Of a stretch of DNA of 64,000 nt, positions 33,590-44,870 are shown piece after piece. The translations under genes were made by a program, and so were the position numbers. Each line of letters starts with the position of its first letter. Position 1 is the first letter of the stretch. Under the pieces are notes generated by a model that was given only the letters and a program-made list of their open reading frames with translations, ran no database searches and was not told where the DNA came from. The DNA comes from Cinnamomum chago (lineage: Eukaryota > Streptophyta > Magnoliopsida > Laurales > Lauraceae): contig CP142451.1 in assembly GCA_038049695.1 (NCBI GenBank), positions 13,318,501 through 13,382,500 on the forward strand. The letters are read 5' to 3'.

Positions 33590-34185
33590 TGTTGGGCAAA
33601 ACACTGCACAAGACTTCTTCCAGAAGACTCTACACAGTATATCTTTCTCTCTTGTTGACTTTTCTAGAATCCCCATGTTGCTAAGCAACCAACTTACCTT
33701 TCCAGAAAAGTCCACACTTTTCATTCATTCCTTAGTTATCTGGAATGCTCTACACCGACATAAACATGTGATAGGCAAGTGGGCCACGTAGACAAATTGC
33801 ATCCACTTAAGGATGCATCGCCGACCTTACCCACAACTATAAATAAGAGGCCTTGCCTCATTTGCTAGTGGAGTGAAAAACACAGAAGTGAAGTGAGAGT
33901 GATAACATAAGTGTGAAGTGTGAGTGAAGTGAGGCACACAGCAGTGTGTAGTGAGAAATCTGTGTGAGTGCTTCTTTGTAGAGAGTGAGTGTATTGAGTA
34001 ATTTGTAGTGAGTGAGTCTTTTGCTTGTAAGAGTGTAGGCTTAAAGTGTGTGTTCCTTTGTAATAGTGTATTTGTGTAAAATTTATAAAGTGGGTTCTTG
34101 TTCTTAGTGTAATTTGTATTTTATAATTAAATTGTAGCTAGTGTGTATCTCCCATTGTCTAAGCTATCGAAGCCATCTTCCAACA
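33590..34185 (+). repeat. 5' LTR of copia-2
   Basis: 596 bp, TG...CA ends. A TATAAATA box lies at 33838-33845, followed about 50 bp later by a GTGAAGTGAGAGTG-type repetitive R/U5 region. Confidence 0.93.
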
Positions 34186-34188
34186 AAG

Positions 34189-34200
34189 TGGTATCAGAGC
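34189..34200 (+). promoter_or_regulatory. copia-2 primer-binding site
   Basis: TGGTATCAGAGC, complementary to the 3' end of initiator methionine tRNA, begins three bases after the 5' LTR. Confidence 0.9.
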
Positions 34201-34221
34201 CAGGTTCCCCTACAAGCAGTG

Positions 34222-37200
34222 ATGGCATCAAGCTTGGTTCAACCCCAGATCCCAAAGCTGGCGAAGGAGAACTATGAGAACTGGAGTATCCAGATGAAGA
34301 CATTATTTGGATCGCAGGATTTATGGGAGACTGTCACTGAAGGGTATGTGGAACCCACTACAGAGCAAGAAGCTGCGTACACTCCGGAGCAGAAGACTGC
34401 CTTAAAAGATCAAAGGAAGAAAGACAAGAAGGCCTTGTTCCTACTCTATCAAGGGGTAGATGAATCAACCTTTGAGAAGATTGCTGAAGCACCATCTAGC
34501 AAGAAAGCATGGGAGACCCTGAGCACAATCTTCAAAGGTGTTGATCGGGTCAAAAGGGTTCGTCTACAAACGCTCCGAGCAGAGTTTGAAGCCACTCACA
34601 TGAAAGAAGGTGAGAATACTTCTGATTATTTTTCACGATTGCTAGTAATAGTAAATCAAATGAAGAGAATTTGTGAAAAGATAGAAGATATTAGAGTGGT
34701 AGAAAAAGCATTAAGATCCCTCACAACCAAATTTGAGCATGTGGTTGTGGCTATTGAAGAGTCCAAAGATTTAGAGACTCTCTCAATAGAAGAATTAATG
34801 GGATCACTCCAAGTCCATGAGCAACGTATGCAAAAGAATAGTGGCTTCATGGTCTTGGAACAAGCACTAGAGTCAAAATTGACTCTAGGTGAGCAAAAGC
34901 CCGGTCGCGGAAGTTCGAAGCGGGGCGGTAGCACAAACAACAATCGCGGTAGAGGTGAAGGGGGAGCAAATACTCAAAGCCAAGGGCAATCTCAATCAAG
35001 GAGCTTCAATAATCGCGGAAGAGGAGCTGGCCGAGGTGGATTCACCCGTGGTCGTGGTAATTCAAGAAGTGTCCAATGCTACAACTGCAACAAGTTTGGA
35101 CACTTTGCCTCGGAGTGCTGGAGCAAACCCGCGGAAAGGGAGGAGAGATCTAACTTTGCAGAAGCAAGAGATGAAGAAAAAGAATTATCCACAGTTCTCC
35201 TAGCACAAAAGGAAGGCTATGGCCAAGAAAATGTATGGTATCTTGATTCCGGTGCAAGCAACCACATGTGTGGGAAGAAGGAACTCTTTGAAGAGCTTGC
35301 GGAGGACGTCAGCGGAAAAGTAAGTCTCGAAGACTCATCAAAGCTTCAGGTACAAGGTAAGGGAAATATTAAGATTTATCAAAAAGATGGTGTGCCTGCA
35401 TATATATCAAATGTGTATTACGTGCCCAATATGAAAAGTAATATACTTAGTCTTGGGCAACTCCTAGAGAAGGGGTATGTAATACACATGGAAAATCTCT
35501 CTTTGTCATTGAGAGATGTACATGGGAGGTATATAGCTCGAGTCCAAATGGCGAAGAATCGCATGTTCCCACTCTGTCTTAACACAAAGGTAGAAAAGTG
35601 CTGCCATGGACTTATAAACAATGAGTCATGGAAGTGGCATCTTAGATATGGGCATCTTCACTTCAATGGGCTCAGGCTATTATCCACTACAAACATGGTG
35701 CATGGCTTGCCTACTATTAAAAAGCCTAAGCATGTGTGTGAGGCATGCACACTTGGCAAGCAACAAAGAAACTCATTTCCAGTAGGGAAATCTTGGAGAG
35801 CAAAAGCACCATTGCAGTTGGTTCACACAGATATTTGTGGACCATTGGAGACACCATCTCTTGGAGGTAATAGATACATCATCACTTTTATCGACGACTT
35901 CAGTAAGAAGCTTTGGGTATTCTTTATCAAAGAGAAGTCCGCAGCCTTCACTACCTTCAAGAATTTTAAAGCCCGTGTAGAAGTGGAAAGTGGTTGTAAG
36001 ATTAAGACACTTAGATCTGACAGAGGTGGAGAGTACACCTCGAAAGAATTTCAAGAATACTGCAGACAGTGGGGCATCAGGCATCAGTTTACCACTGCCT
36101 ATACACCGCAGCAAAATGGAATAGCAGAAAGGAAAAACCGCACCATCCTCGATATGACGAGGACCATGCTTAAGGAAAAAGGCCTGCCAAAAGAATATTG
36201 GGCAGAAGCAGCTGCGTGTACAGCCTACTTACTTAACAGATGCCCTACGAAAAGTGTCAGGAATAAAACACCGCAAGAGGCATGGAGTGGTCACAAACCA
36301 AGTGTGGCCCATCTAAAAATATTTGGGTGTGTTGCATATGCCCAAATACCAGAGGCAAAGAGGAAGAAGCTTGATGATCGTGGAGAAAAGTGTATCTTTA
36401 TCGGATACAGTGAGGAGTCTAAAGCCTATAAACTCTATAACCCACTTACTAAAAAGGTGGTGGTAAGTAGAGATGTAGTCTTTAGTGAAGAAGAAGCATG
36501 GAGGTGGAATGAAGAAAACATATCCCAAAAAAAGCCTCTTGAAATAGAAGAACAAGAGGCACATCCCCAAAATAATGAAGGCATGCGGCGAGATGATGCA
36601 ACATCTCCACGTACAGCATCATCACTTCGCAGGAGTCCTGAAGGACAAGATGGATCATCAACAAGCAGCTCATCAGCTCGAAGCTCTTCCTCCTCCATCA
36701 CACCAATCAAGATGAGAAGTCTAAGAGACATCTATGAGGAAACTGAAGAGACCAACCTCTTATGTCTCTATGCTGACCATGAGCCTCTTACCTTCCAAGA
36801 AGCAATGAATGAAGATTATTGGAGAAAAGCCATGGAAGAAGAGATTCACTCCATTGAGAAGAACGACACCTGGGAGCTTACTATACTCCCTCCAGGCCAG
36901 AAAGCTATCGGTGTGAAGTGGGTATATAAGATCAAGCGCACGATCAATGGAGCGATCGATCGATATAAGGCGAGGCTTGTAGCTAAAGGCTATAAACAGC
37001 AATATGGCGTGGATTATGAAGAAGTTTTTGCTCCTGTCGCCCGACTTGATACGGTAAGAATGCTTATCTCTCTTGTAGCACATCATAGTTGGAAAATTTA
37101 CCAACTAGATGTTAAGTCAGCATTCCTAAATGGTATACTTGATGAAGAAGTATATGTAGAACAGCCAGAAGGCTTTATAATAGAAGGAGAGGAGCAACAA

Positions 37201-38315
37201 GTATATCGCTTAAAGAAAGCGTTATATGGGCTAAAACAGACCCCACGAGCATGGAATGCTCGTATAGACAATTATCTAGAAGAAAACGGGTTTTCCAAAT
37301 GCCCGTATGAGCATTCAGTCTACACAAAAAGAAATGCTCATGGAGAAATGCTCATAGCATGCCTTTACGTTGATGATTTACTATTCACTGGGAACAGCCC
37401 CAAAATGTTTGAAGAATTTAAGCATGCTATGTTCAAGGAGTTCGATATGACCGACTGCGGACTAATGTCCTTCTTCCTGGGTATAGAGGTCAAACAGCAA
37501 CAAGATGGAATTTCTATCTCACAGAAGAAATATGCTAAAGAACTCCTTGAAAAATTCAGAATGAGTAACTGCAATCCTGTAAGCACCCCTGTAGCAACAG
37601 GTCTAAAACTAACGAAAGAAGGAGAAGGAAGAGATATTAATCAGACACTATTCAAAAGCTTGATTGGAAGCCTAAGATATCTCACAATCACAAAGCCGGA
37701 TATTGTTTATGGTGTCGGACTTTTGAGCCGATATATGGAAATGCCAAAAGAGTCGCACTGGGTCGTAGCCAAAAGAATCTTACGGTACATCAAAGGTACC
37801 ATAGATCTTGGTCTTTTCACGGCTATGGCAACGAAGCAAAGTTATATGAATATTCGGACAGTGACTGGGGAGGTGATCCAGATGAAAGAAAAAGCACTGC
37901 AGGATATGTGTTCTATCTTGGATCTACGGCTTTCACATGGGTCTCAAAGAAACAAAGCATTGTAGCTTTATCAACATGTGAAGCTGAATACGTAGCAGCC
38001 TCAGCAGCAGTCTGTGAAGCTATATGGCTGAGAAACCTCTTAGAAGAATTTGATCACCTACAAGATGAATCCACAACTATACATGTGGATAACAAGTCTG
38101 CCATTGAACTCGCCAAGAATCCTATACAGCATGGAAAGAGTAAGCACATTGATATCAGGTTCCATTTCATAAGAGACCATGTAAAGCAGAAGACAGTGAA
38201 GCTGGTGTACTGCAGCACCACTGAGCAAGTGGCAGACATCTTCACCAAGGCTTTGCCAACCAACACCTTCACAAGGTTAAGAGAAAAGCTTAGCATGAAG
38301 ACAGTTTCGATCTAG
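34222..38315 (+). CDS. copia-2 gag-pol polyprotein, one frameshift in RNase H
   Basis: The start at 34222 ([20 protein letters not shown]) is the first ATG after the primer-binding site and matches copia gag starts. In order: gag domain, zinc knuckle [14 protein letters not shown] (about residue 286), protease [12 protein letters not shown] (about 340), pre-integrase [12 protein letters not shown] and integrase with [14 protein letters not shown] and [10 protein letters not shown] (acidic triad kept). Reverse transcriptase follows, with [11 protein letters not shown] and YVDD (about 1049). Near 37818 one base is lost, so the first frame ends at 37965, while RNase H continues in another frame from about 37819 with CEAEYVAAS to the stop at 38315. 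The polyprotein supplies capsid, protease, integrase and reverse transcriptase for transposition. It is otherwise intact. Confidence 0.92.
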
Positions 38316-38336
38316 AAGATTAAGAGTGGCAGTGTT

Positions 38337-38348
38337 TGAGGGGGAGAA
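38337..38348 (+). promoter_or_regulatory. copia-2 polypurine tract
   Basis: GAGGGGGAGAA directly precedes the 3' LTR and would prime plus-strand synthesis. Confidence 0.85.
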
Positions 38349-38944
38349 TGTTGGGCAAAACACTGCACAAGACTTCTTCCAGAAGACTCTACACAGTATA
38401 TCTTTCTCTCTTGTTGACTTTTCAAGAATCCCCATGTTGCTAAGCAACCAACTTACCTTTCCAGAAAAGTCCACACTTTTCATTCATTCCTTAGTTATCT
38501 GGAATGCTCTACACCGACATGAACATGTGATAGGCAAGTGGGCCACGTAGACAAATTGCATCCACTTAAGGATGCATCGCCGACCTTACCCACAACTATA
38601 AATAAGAGGCCTTGCCTCATTTGCTAGTGGAGTGAAAAACACAGAAGTGAAGTGAGAGTGATAACATAAGTGTGAAGTGTGAGTGAAGTGAGGCACACAG
38701 CAGTGTGTAGTGAGAAATCTGTGTGAGTGCTTCTTTGTAGAGAGTGAGTGTATTGAGTAATTTGAAGTGAGTGAGTCTTTTGCTTGTAAGAGTGTAGGCT
38801 TAAAGTGTGTGTTCCTTTGTAATAGTGTATTTGTGTAAAATTTATAAAGTGGGTTCTTGTTCTTAGTGTAATTTTTATTTTATAATTAAGTTGTAGCTAG
38901 TGTGTATCTCCCATTGTCTAAGCTATCGAAACCATCTTCCAACA
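38349..38944 (+). repeat. 3' LTR of copia-2
   Basis: 596 bp, the same length as the 5' LTR with six substitutions, and followed by the ATTAT duplication. Confidence 0.93.
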
Positions 38945-39178
38945 ATTATGTCCATCACTTCAGCTCATTCAATGCCAACAGACACAGAAAGGGTGAAACT
39001 TCGAAGCTATCCGCGAACGTTAACACCTGTATTGCAAGTATTTCCTTCTTAATGGCTCTTCGTGATTACGAAGAAACCAGGCAGAAGCTACAAGCTCGAT
39101 CTCTTCACATCATTCAAAATCAACCCAACAATTAAAAAGCACTGCTAATGTGCAACCTCATCATGCACTATCCCTTAC
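38945..39178 (+). repeat. Ankyrin-gene 5' leader copy B, right part, with mini-ORF
   Basis: Continues leader copy B up to the first ankyrin exon. It contains a mini-ORF starting ATGGCTCTTCGTGATTACG (about 39052) that reads MALRDYEETRQKLQARSLHI and ends near 39135, upstream of the ankyrin ATG. Related mini-ORFs occur in the other leader copies. Confidence 0.65.
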
Positions 39179-39797
39179 ATGATAATGGACCCAGAACTAT
39201 ATGACTCATGCTTCGACGGAAACATGCCAGTCTTTGCCAATCTCGTTGGTGGAAACGAGGATATCCTCCAACAATCCATTCTTCAATCACGAGACACAGC
39301 ATTACACAATGCGTCCCAACGTGGGCACATCGATTTGGCACGAGAGATTATCATGTTACGACCTGATATGATGTGGGCAGTGAACAGCAACAACGAGAGT
39401 CCAATGCATAAGGTCTGCATTCATGGGCACAACAAGAAGATGGTCAAGTTGTTGTTGGTGCATGGATCTTTTAGCTATTATGGTGCCTTGGGCAGTTTTG
39501 GAGCTTTTGCAGTTTACTTTGAGAATAGGACTTCATCCTTCGTGGCCTGCGCAAATGGGCACTTGGATGTGGTAAAGCTGCTGTTGAAGAGGGCAGATAA
39601 TAGGATTTTTCATGTGCTTGATCGGGACAAGAGGAGCGCTTTCTTTATGTCATGGTCACTCCAATGTGGTAAAACCCCTCTTGGGTAAGACAACGTTGGT
39701 TAAATATGAGAGAGATGGTGAATGGACGCTGATTCACATAGCTGCATTAAAGGGACATGCAAGTGAGTAAAAAATTTCTTGGCCTTGTTAATTTGTA

Positions 39798-40485
39798 GGG
39801 ACATTTACCAAATAATTAAGTTTATAGTGTAATTGATCGATTTTATGAAGAAAGATAACAAAACCACCATCTAGTTATTCGTACCTTTTTTTTACGAAAT
39901 TACCCCAGTTGGCGATATCGTCAATTGCATATACTTTAAACTCACAAATTTTCTTCTTCTTCTTCTTCGTGAAACACTCTTACAGACTTACAAAAGATGT
40001 TGCTCAATGTGACATTTTGTTCTCTTTTGGCTGTTGCTCTTGGATGTTGATTGAATGATTTTTCAAGTCTAAATTTTGTTGCCAAAGAAAATCCTCCAAG
40101 GACCCAAAGAGATGAAGAAAATTTGTTGAAACACTCTTCACTCTTTGGGTCCCTTCTTCGTGAAACCCACAAATAACTCACCATTCAACCTAATTTTCGG
40201 TCCACATTTTATTCAATGATACAAAAAAAAAAAGAAAAATCCATAACAGGTTAATCCATGAAACAGAGGAATGGGTAAAAGAGAGAAGAGGGTTTCACGA
40301 AGAAGAAGAAAATTCGTGGGTTTAAACACATGCAGTTGACGATATCGCCAACTTAGTTGATGATATTGTCAACTGGGGTAATTTCGTAAAAAAAAAAGGT
40401 ACGAACAACTAAATGGTGGTTTTGTTATCATTTTTCATAAAATCAATTAATTACACTATAAGCTTAATTATTTGGTAAATGTCCC
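39798..40485. mobile_element. Mutator-type MITE in ankyrin intron 1 (9-bp target duplication)
   Basis: A 688-bp element with inverted arms of about 190 bp. It begins GGGACATTTACCAAATAATT and ends with the reverse complement, AATTATTTGGTAAATGTCCC. Arms also share AACAAAACCACCAT and ACGAAATTACCCCAGTTG. TAATTTGTA flanks it exactly (39789-39797 and 40486-40494). No transposase is encoded. The arms carry several GTTGRCGATATCG-like units and CTT repeats ending TTCGTGAAAC. Confidence 0.88.
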
Positions 40486-40494
40486 TAATTTGTA

Positions 40495-41969
40495 TCCTTG
40501 GATTTGGTAAATAATGGATCAAAATGTGCCCAAGAATTTTATATCCCCAGAGAGATTTTGAGAAAGAAAGAAAAAAAAAATGGAGTCAGACAGAGGGGAG
40601 GGACCTTTTTTGCTTGTTGCAAGAAAAGAAAAGGAAAGAGAGAGAAGAAACATATCTGCAGAACTGCTGCGTGCTGCTTCTTCCCTTCTCCTCTCTTTCT
40701 TCCTTTTCCTCCTCTCCTTTTCTCCTGTTCGATGGTGAATTTCCTCTTCTAACCAATATTATAAAGCGCAATGACTAATTTTGATGACACAAATTATTTT
40801 ATACACTTCAATAGCATTATGTTTTTAAGAGCTCTTATTTTTAATAGATGTACCCTATTGTAGAGTTACACTAATTCAAGTCAGAATTTCTCCAAGTCAA
40901 AGCCTCATTGTATTTTTTTTTTTACTATGATAAATATTCGCCCACCCACACTAGCATCCTACATAAGTCCCACACTATTAACTTTTTACTAGATGACCTA
41001 ATCCCCCTCCCTCTCCGCCTTCCTAGATATCGACGTCGATCCGTGCAGTTCTCTCTGCTCTCTTTCTGATTTGGATTCTGATTTGGATTGTTTTCTTTCG
41101 TTTTGTAATTCTATCTTAGATTCAATGATTTTGATTTCTCTTGTTTGGATGATCATTTTCTTTGTCTTGTTGAAGCTTCTCTTTAATGATTTTGTTGAGT
41201 TTTCCGAAGTTTCAATTTGTTTTGTATGTCATTTGATTCGAATTCCCGCTCTGTAATTCTTTTTGACGATCTCATTCTAAGTTTTGTGGATATTCACCAT
41301 TGGTTCTTCATTTTGAATCACTTGAAGTAATACAATCCTAGGTATTAAAATGTTCCATTAAAATACATAGAAATCATACCATTAGTAGTTAAAAATGAAG
41401 GTTGAAGGTTAATTTTCAAAATTGAGCATCAAATGATCTTTCCTTTCGGGACAGGTTATTTGAAGCTCATTTTTAAAGATTCATATTTGATCTTCATTCT
41501 AAACCTCTTATGATATGAAATCTATGTATTATAATGCAAACAAACAGACCCTAAGAAAATTTATGTAATGATACAAATCATACCCATTTCCTTCCTATGT
41601 ATCTTGGGAGCCACACAAAGATAAGAGGTGTTTGATACATGGCCTAAAGGAAATTAGAGTTGCATGACACACTCTGCGGGTGCCCATATAGCAAAAAAAG
41701 AAAAAAAAGAATTTCAATTAACAGTAAAGGCATAGGCCTGATGAGGAGTAACCACCAAATGCAAGCCATGCCTCATATTTGAGCTCCAGACATCTTTAGG
41801 AGGCCTTTAAGGCTTCTAAATACACTAGTATTAAATTTTTTTATAGTAGGATCCTATGACCTAATAACCTTAAATCACCACCATTGGATAGCCATGTATT
41901 TAGCAAATCCTTTTTCCCATTTGTTTATGAGTTCCACATGTATTTGATTTCTTCAATAACAAATCTCAG
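40495..41969 (+). other. Remainder of ankyrin copy 1 intron 1
   Basis: Contains purine-rich and CT-rich runs (40560-40730) and, at about 40990-41280, a CT-rich stretch followed by T-rich sequence that looks like a plant 5' leader plus leader intron, but no coding sequence follows. Nothing else recognised. Confidence 0.4.
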
Positions 41970-42395
41970 CAAACAGTATATTGGAATACATTATGCATAC
42001 AGAAGTTGTTGGAAAAGTGTTAAAAGTACATCCAGAATTTGCTGAGAAATTAGACCTGTTAGGACTTTCTCCATTGCATATAGCAGCAATGGAAGGTCAA
42101 ATCTCTGTTATAGATATGATGCTATCAATGAACATCCGCTTGGCAAACATGCTAACTGGAGGAAGAAAGACAATCTTGCATTTGAGTGTCAAGACCAAGC
42201 AACTGGATGTCCTCAAGTACTTGAAGAAGAAGATCAAAATGGATACGCTCGTGAATAGGGCTGACAGTTATGGGAACACCATACTGCATCTAGCAACCTT
42301 GGAGAAGCTCCCTCATGTAAGAAGCTCCTTTTTACTTATTCAAATGGTTCATAGATTCTTAGAGGATAATAATGCGAAAATCATTCAATGAAACT

Positions 42396-42530
42396 CGCCT
42401 TTTTTTTTTTTTTTTTATCGGTAACTGTAACTTATATTAAAAGAGAAAAGAATACAAATAAAGAGTACAAGAAGAAAAGTAAAAGGGGAAAGAAACATAG
42501 AGGTCCAAGAGAAATGTACCCCCTCACACG
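42396..42530 (-). mobile_element. Probable 3' end of a LINE or SINE (poly-A on minus strand)
   Basis: A run of about 18 T is followed by ATCGGTAACTGTAACTT and an AT/AG-rich tail. On the minus strand this reads as an AAGTTACAGTTACCGAT end with a poly-A tail. Copy 2 lacks the insert at the matching place (about 52315). A comparable GGTAACAAAAGC end occurs near 7660-7730. Confidence 0.45.
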
Positions 42531-44370
42531 GCTTATTTGATGGAACTACATCGTCGGTTAGAAGTTAATGAAAAATAAAATTCACCCTGTTCAATGAGGC
42601 TTGGATAAACCAGACTATAGCGTGTGGAAAGTTTCAATTCGACAACCCTGTTCCCTCATTACCTACTGAGACCAAACTAATAGTTCAAAAGATGTATGGT
42701 GAAGGAACTTATTAGAATCAAATCAAAGCAAATTCCTTTTGTTTTTTAGAAACCGCGTCATATCTTTTCAATGTGTCAAAACAGAAGTAGTACAAATATT
42801 AGGAAACTCTTCTTCTCTCCCAACCAAAAGTGATATTGAAGATGGTGTAATGCTCACTGTTTAGCAAAGATTTATAGCATTACTTCCCCAGTCTGTGTAC
42901 TATGTCCTTAGAATTTAGAAACCAAGTCCATCTTGGTGGGTATCCAGACCGTGGATCTTAGAGTTCTACAATGAGATGTATGGTAAAGTTAAGTACCTAC
43001 CAGAAAAGATCAAAGGCCAAAGGATAATATAATTTCTTCACAAAATCCTCTTGACTAATCACATTATTAAGTATTTTCTTATACCTTTTGATTTCGTAAC
43101 AGATGGTGAACTACCTGATTAGAAATACCAAAGTTAATAAATGCTCGAAACAGAGATGGGTTTACAGCTCTTGATCTTGCTGCTACACACCATGGCATTA
43201 AAGATGTCTTGCAGAGAGCTGTTGCGGAAAGTGGAGAAAGAAATGAAACGTCACCAGAGCAATCTTTGGAAGTCAATCCGACAAAAAGGAGTCTAAAATT
43301 ATCTGCCAGCTCAAACCACCACCATCGTATGCTGCACAAACAGAGGCCCAGAAGGAAATCAACAATTACTGAACACAAAACCCATGATGGCGATGGGTTC
43401 ATGAATCAAGAAACCATTAAGCCTAGTATTAGTCATTCCAGTGAAATCCAGGCCGAAGTAGCACCGGAGAGTGACAATGATCTAACAAGTCATGACAGTT
43501 GGACGTCTGAATCATCACCCAAAGTGAAAAGAAGAGTCCGATCATTACCCACAAGACTCCGTGAAGACAGTTCAATGAGACAGTTTGAAGTAGCACTAGA
43601 GAGTGACGACAATCTTAAAAGTCCGGACGACTGTATGCCTATAGCAATGGCCCAAGCACAAAGAAGGGTCCGATCACTGCGCAAAGGAGTCCCCAAAAAC
43701 AGCTCAATGAGATCATCAAAAGTATTTCCTGAAGATCAGGTGAATCCAAATTGTATCAGTCAACATCACAGAAACTGCAAACATCAGTACAACCGTCACT
43801 ACGAGGGGCTACAGAATGCAAGGAACACAATAACATTGGTCGCCATTTTAATTATTACAGTCACCTTCACTTCCGGCATCAGCCCACCAGGAGGAGTCTA
43901 CCAGGACGGGTCATTGACTGGAAAGGCAACTATGGGAAGGACAACCGCTTTTAAGGTGTTTATGCTTAGCAACCACCTGGCATTGTTCTCATCACTTGGC
44001 ATCGTCATTATTCTACTCATTATCTATGAAGAGGTTGTTGGTGATGACTCACAACGTCATGTGGGTGTCTGTGGTTTTCATTGCAGTGGCTTATTTAACT
44101 GCAACTTGGATGATTATGCCCCATGATAAGGGTATGAAATGGGTCCTAGTGGTGCTTTTTTTTTTCTTGGAGGCATAAGCTTGGGGTCCATTTTCATGTG
44201 TCTAGGATTGTTGCTGGCCAAGCATCATCTAAGGAAGTCAGCGATGAGGAAAGAGAAGGATGAAGAGTCGCATGGAAGATGCTCTACCTGTAGCGAACAA
44301 AAAGGGTTGCTCTTCTTCTTCTAACTCTGACATGGAGAGCTCTCACATGTCAGGTTACTATACAGATTAG

Positions 44371-44870
44371 AGATGTAAAATTGGGAGGGCTTCCTGGCTC
44401 ATCTTCTTTGGGGCAGATGAGGTTTAGATACTTGGTACACAACAAAACTCTGCGTCGGTGGCATTAAGAGTATCTGTTGTTCTGATACTTGGGTCCTAGA
44501 GAAGCACTTCTTTGTTCTGTAGTACATAATTACATTGAAATTATTCCCAAGTACTTCACTAAAGTAGTAAGAAATAAATAAAATAAAACAAAACATTGCG
44601 GTTGAGCATGATTAATCAATTAGTAGTAAGGATGATTAAATGTAATAACCCTAGGAAGTTATTTGTGGTTAGTGAAAAGTTGATATTGTGATCTAAGGCC
44701 TACGAGAAGAGATTAATCACGTACAAGATAACACAGAGATTTACGTAGTTTGGCTTTTGGCCTATGTCCACGGAGAAGACAAGAGAAATCACTATGTAAT
44801 AAAAGTGTACATCGTAGAGATTCTAAGTCTCTATTTATAATATCAGCCCCAAGCCTTCAAACTATGGTTT
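44371..44870 (+). repeat. Duplicated 3' flank of ankyrin copy 1
   Basis: Nearly the same as 63316-63790 for almost 500 bp past the stop codon (for example TTAGAGATGTAAAATTGGGA, GAAGCACTTCTTTGTTCTG, TTATTCCCAAGTACTTCAC). The gene duplication therefore included the 3' UTR and downstream DNA. Confidence 0.8.

Larger units (their letters stand above)
33590..38944 (+). mobile_element. Young, nearly intact Ty1/copia retrotransposon (copia-2)
   Basis: Complete structure: 596-bp LTRs (33590-34185 and 38349-38944, both TGTTGGGC...CCAACA), a primer-binding site, one long gag-pol frame, a purine tract, and a 5-bp target duplication ATTAT (33585-33589 and 38945-38949). The LTRs differ at six positions by my count, about 1%, so the insertion is recent. 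It sits within leader copy B. Confidence 0.95.
39179..44370 (+). pseudogene. Ankyrin-repeat/PGG-domain membrane protein, broken copy 1
   Basis: The family (ACD6/ITN1-like) has N-terminal ankyrin repeats and a C-terminal PGG domain with four membrane helices; members act in defence and stress signalling. Exon 1 (39179-39762) starts MIMDPELYDSCFDGNMPVF and holds repeats such as TALHNASQRGHIDLAREII. Exon 2 is 41970-42316 (SPLHIAAMEGQISVIDMML) and exon 3 starts at 43103 and holds [20 protein letters not shown]. Compared with copy 2 there is an 8-bp deletion at 39649, an extra A near 43143, a 20-bp deletion at 44024, two extra T near 44160 and a 2-bp loss near 44258. A Mutator-type MITE lies in intron 1. 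It is almost surely non-functional. Confidence 0.85.

Noticed and set aside
34656..37586. Several antisense ORFs across copia-2
   Set aside because: Shadows of the sense gag-pol frame without any domain.
40990..41280. Leader-plus-intron-like sequence in the ankyrin intron
   Set aside because: CT-rich then T-rich composition resembles a housekeeping gene leader, but no exon follows; composition alone is not enough.
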